Positions 1 through 6,144 of a stretch of 9,061 bases of DNA are shown here, piece by piece. Below the pieces are notes generated by a model, which ran no database searches, was not told the DNA's origin, and worked only from the letters and a program-made list of their open reading frames with translations. Origin of the DNA: Bacillota bacterium (GTDB lineage: Bacteria > Bacillota > Clostridia > Peptostreptococcales > Anaerovoracaceae). The first letter of the stretch is position 1. Each line of letters starts with the position of its first letter. The translations under genes were made by a program, and so were the position numbers. Where the stretch lies: the NCBI GenBank assembly GCA_016284575.1, contig JAEEPD010000131.1, positions 1-9,061 on the forward strand, read 5' to 3'.

Positions 1-722
1 TCGACCTGGAGGAAAAGTATAAACCCGACCGGGTCATGATCGAATACAACGGCATGTGGATGCTCAATGACCTTTTCACTGAGATGCCGGAAAACTGGCT
101 GGTCTATCAGGAGTATTCCTTTGCGGACTCCCAGACCTTCCTGAGCTACAACACCAACATGCGCCAGCTCACCTACGACAAGCTGCAGAGCTGCGATGTC
201 ATAGTCTTCAACCGCTACAGCGATGATGTGGACATGATGACTCTGCATCAGATAGTCCGCGGCGCGTCAAGAAGGGCTGAGATCATCTACGAATATCCCA
301 GCGGCGACATCATTCCTGACAATATCGAGGACCCGCTGCCCTACGATCTGGATGCGGATCTGATAGAGATCGAGGACAGGGACTACGCCATCTGGTACCG
401 CGACATGGGTGAGGAAATGGATAAGTACCAGGATAAGGTTGTGAAGTTCAAGGCAATCACCGCCAATTCCAGCAAGCTGCCAAAGGGTACCTTCGTGGTT
501 GGCCGGCAGCTTATGACCTGCTGCATCGAGGATATTCAGATGGCCGGCCTTGCCTGTGAAAAGCCCGGCAAAAAGCCGGAGCCCAAGCAGTGGCTCTCCA
601 TCACCGCCAAGATAGATATCGCAAGAAGCCCTGCTTACGGCAGCAAGATCGGCCCCGTGCTGCATGTTATCAGCTACGAGCCCGCAGAAGCTCCGGAGCA
701 GGAGATAGCCACCTTTTTCTAG
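1..722 (+). CDS. CobW/P47K-like GTPase fused to TIGR03943 (DUF1980) domain, 5' truncated
   Basis: The reading frame is open from base 3 and the gene begins upstream of the window, so only about 239 C-terminal residues are seen. The first part resembles the late G domain of CobW/P47K metallochaperone GTPases: KPDRVMIEYNG stands where the family has its P-D-hydrophobic-E-x-SG segment, and CDVIVFNRYSDD stands where it has the NKxD guanine-specificity motif, here altered to NRYSD. The second half, from about DYAIWYRDM, matches the C-terminal domain of the YcgQ/TIGR03943 family, with FVVGRQLMTCC, IEDIQMAG and a further Cys (LAC). Those cysteines are likely metal ligands. Family members usually sit beside a DUF318/YraQ-type permease, so a partner may lie upstream. 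The role, probably membrane-linked metal handling, is inferred. The missing N-terminus (Walker A) is outside the window. No membrane segment is visible in this part. Confidence 0.72.
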   Translation, partial: DLEEKYKPDRVMIEYNGMWMLNDLFTEMPENWLVYQEYSFADSQTFLSYNTNMRQLTYDKLQSCDVIVFNRYSDDVDMMTLHQIVRGASRRAEIIYEYPSGDIIPDNIEDPLPYDLDADLIEIEDRDYAIWYRDMGEEMDKYQDKVVKFKAITANSSKLPKGTFVVGRQLMTCCIEDIQMAGLACEKPGKKPEPKQWLSITAKIDIARSPAYGSKIGPVLHVISYEPAEAPEQEIATFF

Positions 723-728
723 AAGGAG
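723..728 (+). promoter_or_regulatory. Ribosome binding site deciding a TTG start
   Basis: AAGGAG sits 6 bases before the TTG at 735, directly after the stop codon of the GTPase fusion gene. It is the main reason for choosing the unusual start codon over the downstream ATG. Confidence 0.75.
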
Positions 729-734
729 CGCCCC

Positions 735-1508
735 TTGACAACGACACAGAAACAATACGCAAGAAAGCTGTACATAGTCATAATGCTTATAGTGACAGGG
801 CTGCTTTTTCTGGGTTCATTCTTTGAACAAAAGATCGGCTTCCTGTCCGGAGGCCTGGGGACCGCCGGCATGTACGTGATGGTGGGCCTTATGTTCATGA
901 TGTTCTTTCAGAAGACCTCTGACTGGAGCCCGTCGATCATGACCTTCAATAAAAAGGAGCTGAGGCCCTTTGCTGTGGGCGCCCTGTCGGCACTGCTCTT
1001 GGCTGGCACCAGCCTGCTGATACCCGACACGCCCCAGCCCATAGAGGAGAATATCCTCCGCCTGCTGCTGCTTCTTTGCACGGCCTTTGGTGAGGAGTTC
1101 TTTTTCCGTGTCTACGGAGCCTACATCTTCGGCGGCACCAACGATATGGGGGTCAACGACTATATCTACTCGGCTCTGGTGTACGGCCTATTCTCCGCCG
1201 GCCAGGCCTTCCGGATCAGCTTTGAGGGCGATATCGCAAGGGCTCTTGCCGCTGCCGCCGTCGCCTTCATACTCGGAAGCTGCGCAGGACTGATGCTGAT
1301 GTCCGTATACGCTAGGACAGACAGCGCTGTGATGGTAATAGTCATCAATCTGATCTATCACATCGGACGGCTTCTGGATTTCAACAGCACAGGAAGGGGT
1401 CTTGGCTACATAGGCATCGCCCTCAGCTTCTTCGGCTGCGCCGCCTGCATCTTTACCGGTATCAGGCTGATCGCCGGCAATGTAAGGCGCTATACGGATC
1501 ACGACTAA
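735..1508 (+). CDS. CPBP-family (Abi/CAAX protease-like) intramembrane protein
   Basis: This 257-residue hydrophobic protein has about seven or eight likely membrane segments, for example near residues 12-30, 40-58, 78-97, 107-130, 165-195 and 225-245. Motif 1 of the CPBP glutamic intramembrane proteases is present as EExxxR (E120, E121, R125). Motif 2, normally FxxxH, reads F153-S-A-G-Q157, so its histidine is replaced. A later histidine, H209, in a NLIYH segment fits the third motif. The family includes CAAX prenyl endopeptidases and bacteriocin self-immunity proteins, and the substrate here is unknown. The TTG start is chosen because AAGGAG (723-728) lies 6 bases upstream; the next in-frame ATG, at 783, would cut into the first membrane segment. 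The gene follows the GTPase by 12 bases, so co-transcription is likely. It may be a weakened or non-proteolytic member because of the Gln. Confidence 0.78.
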   Translation: MTTTQKQYARKLYIVIMLIVTGLLFLGSFFEQKIGFLSGGLGTAGMYVMVGLMFMMFFQKTSDWSPSIMTFNKKELRPFAVGALSALLLAGTSLLIPDTPQPIEENILRLLLLLCTAFGEEFFFRVYGAYIFGGTNDMGVNDYIYSALVYGLFSAGQAFRISFEGDIARALAAAAVAFILGSCAGLMLMSVYARTDSAVMVIVINLIYHIGRLLDFNSTGRGLGYIGIALSFFGCAACIFTGIRLIAGNVRRYTDHD

Positions 1509-1525
1509 TTCACAAGGAGAAAGCA

Positions 1526-1933
1526 ATGAAGAACGATTACATTTACTTTACCGACGACAAGTCCGCACCCTACAGCGACATGGTGGTGGTCAACGACAAG
1601 ATGATGTTCCTTTCGGGCCTCGTTTCCGAGGACCTTACCACCAGAGAAGAGGTCTACGGCGACATCACCTTTGAGACCAAGCGCATACTGGATAACCTGG
1701 CGGTTCTTCTGGAAAGATACGGCTCCGATATGGACCACATCGTAAGGATCGAGGTCCTGCTTAAGGATTTCTCCGAGAAGGGCGAAATGAATGCCGAATA
1801 CATGAAGCATTTCAGCCCGGAGCACGTTCCCGCCCGTCTCTGCTACGGCGGCGTGGACCTTGCAGGCGAGTGCAGGATCGAAATGGCTGTTATAGCCACT
1901 AAAAAGGACGCTCCTGATCCCATCTTCAAGTAG
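1526..1933 (+). CDS. RidA family (YjgF/YER057c/UK114) enamine/imine deaminase
   Basis: At 135 residues this is about the usual length for the family (around 130). The arginine that binds the substrate carboxylate in RidA is present in a PAR context (R104), and the downstream segment CRIEMAVIA contains the conserved Glu (E119). The middle has the typical layout with an SG motif (FLSGLV), a helix of ILDNLAVLLERYG type and a VRIEVLLKDF strand. Family members form cytoplasmic trimers. True RidA hydrolyses 2-aminoacrylate and related enamines to 2-oxo acids plus ammonia; other subgroups have different substrates, so the exact activity is uncertain. AAGGAG at 1514-1519 lies 6 bases before the ATG. 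The gene is 17 bases after the CPBP gene and 8 bases before sfsA. DpaL, an enzyme that generates 2-aminoacrylate, is encoded about 0.8 kb downstream on the opposite strand. Confidence 0.85.
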   Translation: MKNDYIYFTDDKSAPYSDMVVVNDKMMFLSGLVSEDLTTREEVYGDITFETKRILDNLAVLLERYGSDMDHIVRIEVLLKDFSEKGEMNAEYMKHFSPEHVPARLCYGGVDLAGECRIEMAVIATKKDAPDPIFK

Positions 1934-1941
1934 CGTTCCAG

Positions 1942-2730
1942 ATGAAATACGATAATATCAAGCTCGGCCGGTTCATTGACCGGCCGAACCGCTTTACGGC
2001 CCATGTGGAGGTGGGCGGCGTTCCTGAGACTGTCCATGTGAAGAACACCGGACGGCTTCGGGAGCTGCTGACTCCGGGCGCTGAGGTCTGGCTCACGGAG
2101 CCCGGGACTCCGGGCCGAAAGACCCGCTATGACCTTGTGGCGGTGAGAAAGGATCCTTCAGGAGCTGAAGGGACGGCATCGGGCGGCGATGGAGCCGCTT
2201 CCGGAGGAGGCAAGCTCTTCAATATCGACAGCCAGGCGCCTAACAAGGTGGTCCGCGAATGGCTTGAAACTCAGGGCTTTGACCGCATAGTGCCCGAGCA
2301 CACTTACGGAAACTCCCGTATGGATTTTTACATGGAGCGGGGAGCTCAGCGCTTCCTTATGGAGGTGAAGGGCTGCACTCTGGAGGTGGATGGCATTGGC
2401 TATTTCCCCGATGCCCCAACGGAGCGTGGTGTAAAGCATCTGAGGGAGCTTGCTAAGGCTGCAGGAGAGGGCTATATCGCTGCTGCCGCCTTCGTCATTC
2501 AGATGGACGGCGTCACCGAGGTCCGGCCGAATACCGCTACTCACCCGGAATTTGCCAAAGCCCTGGAGGAGGCAAGGGCTGCCGGCGTCCGCATCCTGGC
2601 CCTTCAGTGCCACGTGGAGCCAGACAGCCTTGCGATAAAAACAGACCAGAAACTATTAAAAATGGTGGCTCTGCAAAGGAAAAAAACCGAGCGCTGCAGT
2701 GGTCGATCCCGGAAATCCAAGTACCTCTAA
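1942..2730 (+). CDS. sfsA: SfsA family DNA/RNA nuclease-like protein with atypical C-terminal tail
   Basis: The protein has the SfsA signature: VKNTGRLRELL near the N-terminus (OB-like domain), NIDSQAPNKVV at 94-104, and a PD-(D/E)xK-type core with D128 (SRMDF), E141 and K143 (MEVKGCTL), followed by FPDAPTERGVKHL. E. coli SfsA was first described as a sugar-fermentation stimulation protein and binds DNA; its cellular role is still unclear. At 262 residues it is longer than the about 235 typical of the family. One cause is a Gly/Ser/Ala-rich insert at about residues 72-90 before the NIDSQ strand. The other is a basic tail after about residue 236, encoded by more AT-rich DNA. The ATG lies 8 bases after ridA and has no clear Shine-Dalgarno sequence, so translational coupling is likely. 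Its stop codon overlaps the convergent dpaL stop by 4 bases (2727-2730). Confidence 0.88.
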   Translation: MKYDNIKLGRFIDRPNRFTAHVEVGGVPETVHVKNTGRLRELLTPGAEVWLTEPGTPGRKTRYDLVAVRKDPSGAEGTASGGDGAASGGGKLFNIDSQAPNKVVREWLETQGFDRIVPEHTYGNSRMDFYMERGAQRFLMEVKGCTLEVDGIGYFPDAPTERGVKHLRELAKAAGEGYIAAAAFVIQMDGVTEVRPNTATHPEFAKALEEARAAGVRILALQCHVEPDSLAIKTDQKLLKMVALQRKKTERCSGRSRKSKYL

Positions 2731-3938
2731 AAGCTTGGATAGAGCCCATCCCAGACGATTTTGCGGTAGTTTTCACGATCCGTATCTCCTTCTGTTGAGA
2801 AGCAGAGAATGCGGGAATCCGGTTCTAATCCAAGGATCTTTCTTAGGTCTTTATGCTCGGGGTTACGTAGTACTTCCGCTACAAAGCCAAGTGTTGCAGC
2901 TCCGCTTTCTCCGGAAATAACTCTTGTATCTCCAGGGAGAGGGTTCCCCAGGATCCGCATACCTTCCGCAGCAACATAATCCGGCATGGAAATAAAATGA
3001 TCCGCATGATCTTTGAGTACGTTCCAGCCTATGGGGCAGGGTTCGCCGCAGCAAAGGCCTGCCATGATTGAATTCATATCACCGGTTACATTGTGCAGTT
3101 TTCCGTCATTTGCCTTGGCTGTCCGAAAAATGCAGTCAGCCTGATCTGGCTCCACAATCGTTATGACTGGCCGTTCTTCATCTCCATAAAGGCTGGCAAA
3201 GTAGCCGCACACTGCACCTGACATCGCACCCACACCAGCCTGCAGAAAAACGTGGGTGGGTTTTTCACCCTGTAGCTGTTCTGTTGCTTCTGCCGCCATT
3301 GTTGTATATCCTTCCATGATCCATCCGGGGATTTCCTCATACCCTTCCCCTGCGGTATCCTGGATCAGCACCCAACCGTATTTATCCTGACCATCCTTTG
3401 CAAGACGGACGGCATCATCATAATTGAATTCTGTTATACAAGCTTCCGCGCCCAGTACCTGAATATTGTGAAGTCGTTCTTCTGCGCTCCCCTTTGGCAT
3501 ATAAACAACACATTTCTGCCCCAGACGGTTTGCAGTCCAGGCTATCCCTCGTCCATGGTTACCATCTGTAGCAGTAACAAAGGTGATCCAGCCAAGTCTC
3601 CCCTTTACTTCCTGACTAATCAATTTTTCATATGGAAGATTGGCAATGTTCACACCCAGTTTTTGGGCAATATAGTTACCAATGGCATAGCTTCCGCCAA
3701 GCACTTTAAAGGCATTCAATCCGAAGCGAAAGCTTTCATCCTTTATATGGATTGACGCAACTCCAAGCTCTTTTGCCAGAACATTCAGTCCAACCAGCGG
3801 AGTTTCTTTGTATTCAGGGAAACTCTTATGAAAAGACCTCGCTTGTTGTGCTTTTTCAGAGCTGAACCGGTCGACTGGAAAGAGATTCGTGCCTGTTTTT
3901 CTTGGGAAATGTACTGCATTGATCTTGCTGCTCTTCAT
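2727..3938 (-). CDS. dpaL: Diaminopropionate ammonia-lyase (PLP fold type II)
   Basis: This 403-residue cytoplasmic enzyme is close in length to E. coli YgeX/DpaL (398). It catalyses 2,3-diaminopropionate + H2O to pyruvate + 2 NH3 (EC 4.3.1.15) by alpha,beta-elimination through 2-aminoacrylate. The PLP lysine is K78 in FGLNAFKVLGGSYA. TDGNHGR provides D125, and LIQDTAGEGY provides D194; these match the catalytic Asp120 and Asp189 of the E. coli enzyme. The glycine loop AGVGAMSG (234-241) would hold the PLP phosphate. Cysteines at 269 and 296/297 lie near the E. coli disulfide positions. The start is the ATG at 3938 because AAAGGAGG lies 7 bases upstream; an in-frame extension to 4055 would run through the promoter and operators. 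It is divergent from a GntR regulator and convergent with sfsA. The other genes of the E. coli yge cluster are absent from the window. Confidence 0.93.
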   Translation of the reverse strand: MKSSKINAVHFPRKTGTNLFPVDRFSSEKAQQARSFHKSFPEYKETPLVGLNVLAKELGVASIHIKDESFRFGLNAFKVLGGSYAIGNYIAQKLGVNIANLPYEKLISQEVKGRLGWITFVTATDGNHGRGIAWTANRLGQKCVVYMPKGSAEERLHNIQVLGAEACITEFNYDDAVRLAKDGQDKYGWVLIQDTAGEGYEEIPGWIMEGYTTMAAEATEQLQGEKPTHVFLQAGVGAMSGAVCGYFASLYGDEERPVITIVEPDQADCIFRTAKANDGKLHNVTGDMNSIMAGLCCGEPCPIGWNVLKDHADHFISMPDYVAAEGMRILGNPLPGDTRVISGESGAATLGFVAEVLRNPEHKDLRKILGLEPDSRILCFSTEGDTDRENYRKIVWDGLYPSF

Positions 3939-3944
3939 AGCATG

Positions 3945-3953
3945 TCCTCCTTT
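3945..3953 (-). promoter_or_regulatory. Ribosome binding site of dpaL
   Basis: On the minus strand AAAGGAGG is followed by a 7-base spacer (ACATGCT) and the ATG at 3938. It fixes the dpaL start and excludes the 39-codon upstream in-frame extension. Confidence 0.75.
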
Positions 3954-3996
3954 GATAGAAGCAACGGAATGTACTGCATCAATCCTGGTATGCGAT

Positions 3997-4012
3997 ATGC
4001 AATATATTGCAT
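3997..4012. promoter_or_regulatory. Perfect 16-bp palindrome, probable operator
   Basis: ATGCAATATATTGCAT reads the same on both strands. It lies between dpaL and the divergent GntR gene, just downstream of the predicted dpaL transcription start, where a bound repressor would block dpaL. A homodimeric GntR protein would suit a site of this symmetry. Related sequences occur at 4040-4055 (13 of 16 positions), 3964-3979 (12 of 16) and 3904-3919 (11 of 16), plus a half-site TATTGCAT at 4020-4027. The binding protein is inferred from neighbourhood. Confidence 0.6.
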
Positions 4013-4021
4013 GACCGCATA

Positions 4022-4051
4022 TTGCATATATAGCACAGAATACAATATAAT
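4022..4051 (+). promoter_or_regulatory. Predicted promoter of the GntR-type regulator
   Basis: TTGCAT (4022-4027), an 18-base spacer and a consensus TATAAT (4046-4051) form a sigma-A-like promoter. It overlaps the oppositely directed dpaL promoter almost completely. The transcript would start near 4058, about 40 bases before the regulator's start codon. Confidence 0.5.
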
Positions 4052-4055
4052 GCAA
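4027..4055 (-). promoter_or_regulatory. Predicted dpaL promoter
   Basis: On the minus strand a TTGCAT -35 box (4055-4050) is followed after 17 bases by TATATA (4032-4027), preceded by TGC, which gives an extended -10. Transcription would start near 4020, leaving a leader of about 80 bases before dpaL that includes the perfect palindrome. Confidence 0.5.
4040..4055. promoter_or_regulatory. Second operator-like site over both promoters
   Basis: ATACAATATAATGCAA matches the 16-bp palindrome at 13 positions. It covers the predicted -10 box of the GntR gene and the -35 box of dpaL, so occupancy would affect both directions. Its centre lies 43 bases from that of the perfect palindrome, about four helical turns, which would place two dimers on the same face of the DNA. 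Confidence 0.4.
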
Positions 4056-4099
4056 GTACCTTTAAATGTAATTAAGGATTTCCAAAGGAGATTGAAAAC

Positions 4100-4780
4100 A
4101 TGCCTATCCCAGCATCAAAAACAGTTCTGTTTCCCAAAACAGCGAAAGACAGAGTATTTTCTGTTATGAGAGAATGGATCATAGACGGAACACTAAAGCC
4201 GGGCGAACAGATTTTTGATAAGGAGATTGCAGAGTATTTTGCAGTAAGCCGCACCCCCGTCAGGGAAGCCTTTCAAATGCTGGCAGAGCAGAAACTGATC
4301 AATATATCACCAGGAAAAGAAAGCCGTGTGACTGATATAGATCCGGTTTCTGCCAGACAATCCTATGAACTGTTGTCGGTTTTGGAATCCCTTGCTGTGA
4401 AATATGCGATAAGCAATACCACGGAAGAGGCTCTGCAAGTATTAGAGGACAGTATAATTAAACTGAAGGAAGCTATTGATTCGGGAAATCCGGTAAAAGC
4501 AAATGAGGCGGATCACATGTTTCATCTAAAAATACTGGAGCTTTCTGGAAATGACTTTCTCAGACTATTTTGCGAAACGCTTGAAACTCATGTTTCGAGG
4601 GTGGAAATACTTTATTTTTCTCAGCAGGATATCTCTGAAATACTACTTGCATCTGTAGAAGAACATGAAATGATCCTTGATGCGATAAAGTCCGGAAATG
4701 CAGAAGAAGCCTGCCGGATTATGGCGGAAAACTGGAAAAACATGATTCTATATATAGAAAAATATATCAATGAGGCTTAA
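4100..4780 (+). CDS. GntR family transcriptional regulator, FadR/FCD subfamily
   Basis: The 226-residue protein has an N-terminal winged helix-turn-helix at about residues 12-78: the pattern I-x-D-G-x-L-K-P-G-E is followed by the recognition helix region VSRTPVREAFQMLAEQKLI. The rest is an all-helical FCD ligand domain. Likely metal or effector ligands are D138 and H142 (DHMFH), H164, and H189 in EEHEMILDAI. The last helix, where many FCD proteins carry another His, reads AENWKN (N211, W212). AAAGGAG just before 4090 gives a good ribosome site for the ATG. The gene is divergent from dpaL, sharing a promoter region with a perfect palindrome, so it most likely represses dpaL and itself, responding to diaminopropionate or a product. 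That role is inferred. Codon use is AT-rich compared with the flanking operons, as in dpaL. Confidence 0.88.
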   Translation: MPIPASKTVLFPKTAKDRVFSVMREWIIDGTLKPGEQIFDKEIAEYFAVSRTPVREAFQMLAEQKLINISPGKESRVTDIDPVSARQSYELLSVLESLAVKYAISNTTEEALQVLEDSIIKLKEAIDSGNPVKANEADHMFHLKILELSGNDFLRLFCETLETHVSRVEILYFSQQDISEILLASVEEHEMILDAIKSGNAEEACRIMAENWKNMILYIEKYINEA

Positions 4781-4941
4781 AGTTGAGCTATCTTTCATTG
4801 ATCTCCTCTTCTATTTAATTAGAGAATCTCGAGGTATCAGGTCTTAAATACAAATTCCTTTAGGACAGATATTCCTTTATTGAAATTGTGTTATTATTAT
4901 CCTGTAAAAGTATTATTTCAGGAGTAGAGAGGTATTATATT
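4781..4941. other. AT-rich gap between the GntR gene and the aminotransferase
   Basis: I see no gene, convincing hairpin terminator or riboswitch here. It contains a nine-base direct repeat, ATTCCTTTA, at 4854-4862 and 4871-4879, and the weak promoter noted separately. Composition returns to the GC-rich style of the flanks only after about 4940, so the right edge of the atypical block probably lies in this gap. Confidence 0.5.
4880..4908 (+). promoter_or_regulatory. Weak candidate promoter for the aminotransferase operon
   Basis: TTGAAA at 4880-4885 and TGTAAA at 4903-4908 are separated by 17 bases. The -10 box matches the consensus poorly. A promoter is expected in this gap because the upstream regulator looks independently controlled. 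Confidence 0.3.
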
Positions 4942-6129
4942 ATGGTTTCTGAATACATGTATGCTATCGGGACTGCTCCGTCCCCTATAAGAGAGTTTTT
5001 TGAGCTGGGAAGGGCTAAGGCTCAGGAGCTCGGCCCGGAGAATATTTTCAATCTGAGCCTTGGCGCTCCTGCGGTACCAATGCCTGAGGAGTACAGGCAG
5101 GAGCTGATCCGTCTGATGATGGAGGAGGATCAGGTAAAGCTTCACACCTATACCACGACTGCAGGCGACGAGGCCGCAAGAACTGCCATCGCCGAGGATC
5201 TGAACAGGCGCTTCGGCACAAGCTACACAAGAGCAAATCTCTATATGACCGCAGGCGCTGCGCCTGCCATCTGCGCAGTTCTGAATGCCATAAGAAACAG
5301 CGCGGATGAAGAAATAGCCCTCCTGGCACCATATTTTGCGGCCTATAATTCGATGATCAAGGGTGCAAGGATGAAGAAGCTGGAGATAAAGCTTCCCGAG
5401 CCGGATTTCAGACTGGATCTTGAGGCCATCGAAAGGGCTCTGACACCGAAGACCGTCGGCCTTATCATCAACTCCCCCAACAATCCCTCCGGCACCATCT
5501 ATCCTGCCGGGGATCTGCAAAAGCTCGGGGAGATACTCACAAGAAAGTCTGGAGAATTCGGTCATGTGATCTATCTGATCTCCGATGAGCCCTACAGAGA
5601 AGTGCTGCTGGACGATGTGGAGGTGCCCTTTACCGCGAACTTCTATAAGAACACCATCATCTGCTATTCCTACAGCAAATCCCTTTCCATAGCAGGTGAA
5701 AGGGTTGGCTACGTACTTATACCTTCGGAGAATGAAGACTTTTCAAGGCTTTATCCCGCAGTAGCTGGCGCTGCAGGCGCTTTGGGCGTCAGCAATGCCC
5801 CGTCGCTCTTCCAGAAGGCGCTTGCGAAGTGCGCGCATCTGCATTCTGACAACGAGCTGTATAAAAAGAACAGGGATCTGCTCTACAAAGCCCTCACCGA
5901 TATGGGCTACGTCTGCACCTATCCCCATGGGACCTTCTACATGATGGTCAAGGCTCTTGAGGCAGATGACAAAGCCTTCTGCAGAAGAGCTGCCGAGATG
6001 GGACTCATTTTCGTACCCTGCAGCGGCTTTGGCTGGCCGGGCTATGTGAGAGTCGCCCTCTGCGTGCCCGAGGATGTGGCAGCGCGCTCCGTTGCGGCAT
6101 TTAAGAAGCTTAAGGAAAGCTACAAATAG
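4942..6129 (+). CDS. PLP-dependent class I/II aminotransferase
   Basis: This 395-residue fold type I enzyme has the full motif set: NSPNNPSG (177-184), the PLP-pyridine aspartate in SDEPY (D215), SYSKSLSIAGERVGY with Schiff-base lysine K246 and phosphate-binding R254, and the carboxylate-binding Arg370 in GYVRVAL. The N-terminal pattern (SPIREFF, NLSLGAPAVPMPEE) resembles aspartate-aminotransferase-like proteins common in Lachnospiraceae. It moves an amino group between an amino acid and a 2-oxo acid in the cytoplasm; the substrate cannot be told. The ATG at 4942 is chosen because GAGAGG (4927-4932) lies 9 bases upstream and the family-like sequence begins there. An in-frame GTG at 4888 would add 18 residues without a ribosome site. 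The next gene follows after 15 bases, so the two probably form an operon. Confidence 0.88.
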   Translation: MVSEYMYAIGTAPSPIREFFELGRAKAQELGPENIFNLSLGAPAVPMPEEYRQELIRLMMEEDQVKLHTYTTTAGDEAARTAIAEDLNRRFGTSYTRANLYMTAGAAPAICAVLNAIRNSADEEIALLAPYFAAYNSMIKGARMKKLEIKLPEPDFRLDLEAIERALTPKTVGLIINSPNNPSGTIYPAGDLQKLGEILTRKSGEFGHVIYLISDEPYREVLLDDVEVPFTANFYKNTIICYSYSKSLSIAGERVGYVLIPSENEDFSRLYPAVAGAAGALGVSNAPSLFQKALAKCAHLHSDNELYKKNRDLLYKALTDMGYVCTYPHGTFYMMVKALEADDKAFCRRAAEMGLIFVPCSGFGWPGYVRVALCVPEDVAARSVAAFKKLKESYK

Positions 6130-6144
6130 AGCCTGAGGTAAAAT

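Noticed and set aside
2675..2720. Possible rho-independent terminator of dpaL (run of seven T on the minus strand after a GC-rich stretch)
   Set aside because: The preceding bases form only a weak, interrupted stem, and the stretch lies in the sfsA coding tail. I could not support a terminator.
3939..4055. In-frame N-terminal extension of dpaL by 39 codons
   Set aside because: It runs through the promoter and operator region, and the ribosome site points to the ATG at 3938. The length from there matches known DpaL.
4854..4879. Nine-base direct repeat ATTCCTTTA
   Set aside because: It is short and AT-rich in an AT-rich gap. It does not match the dpaL operator motif and could easily be chance.
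4888..4941. In-frame extension of the aminotransferase from a GTG at 4888
   Set aside because: It has no ribosome site, and the added residues do not resemble the family. The ATG at 4942 has GAGAGG at good spacing.
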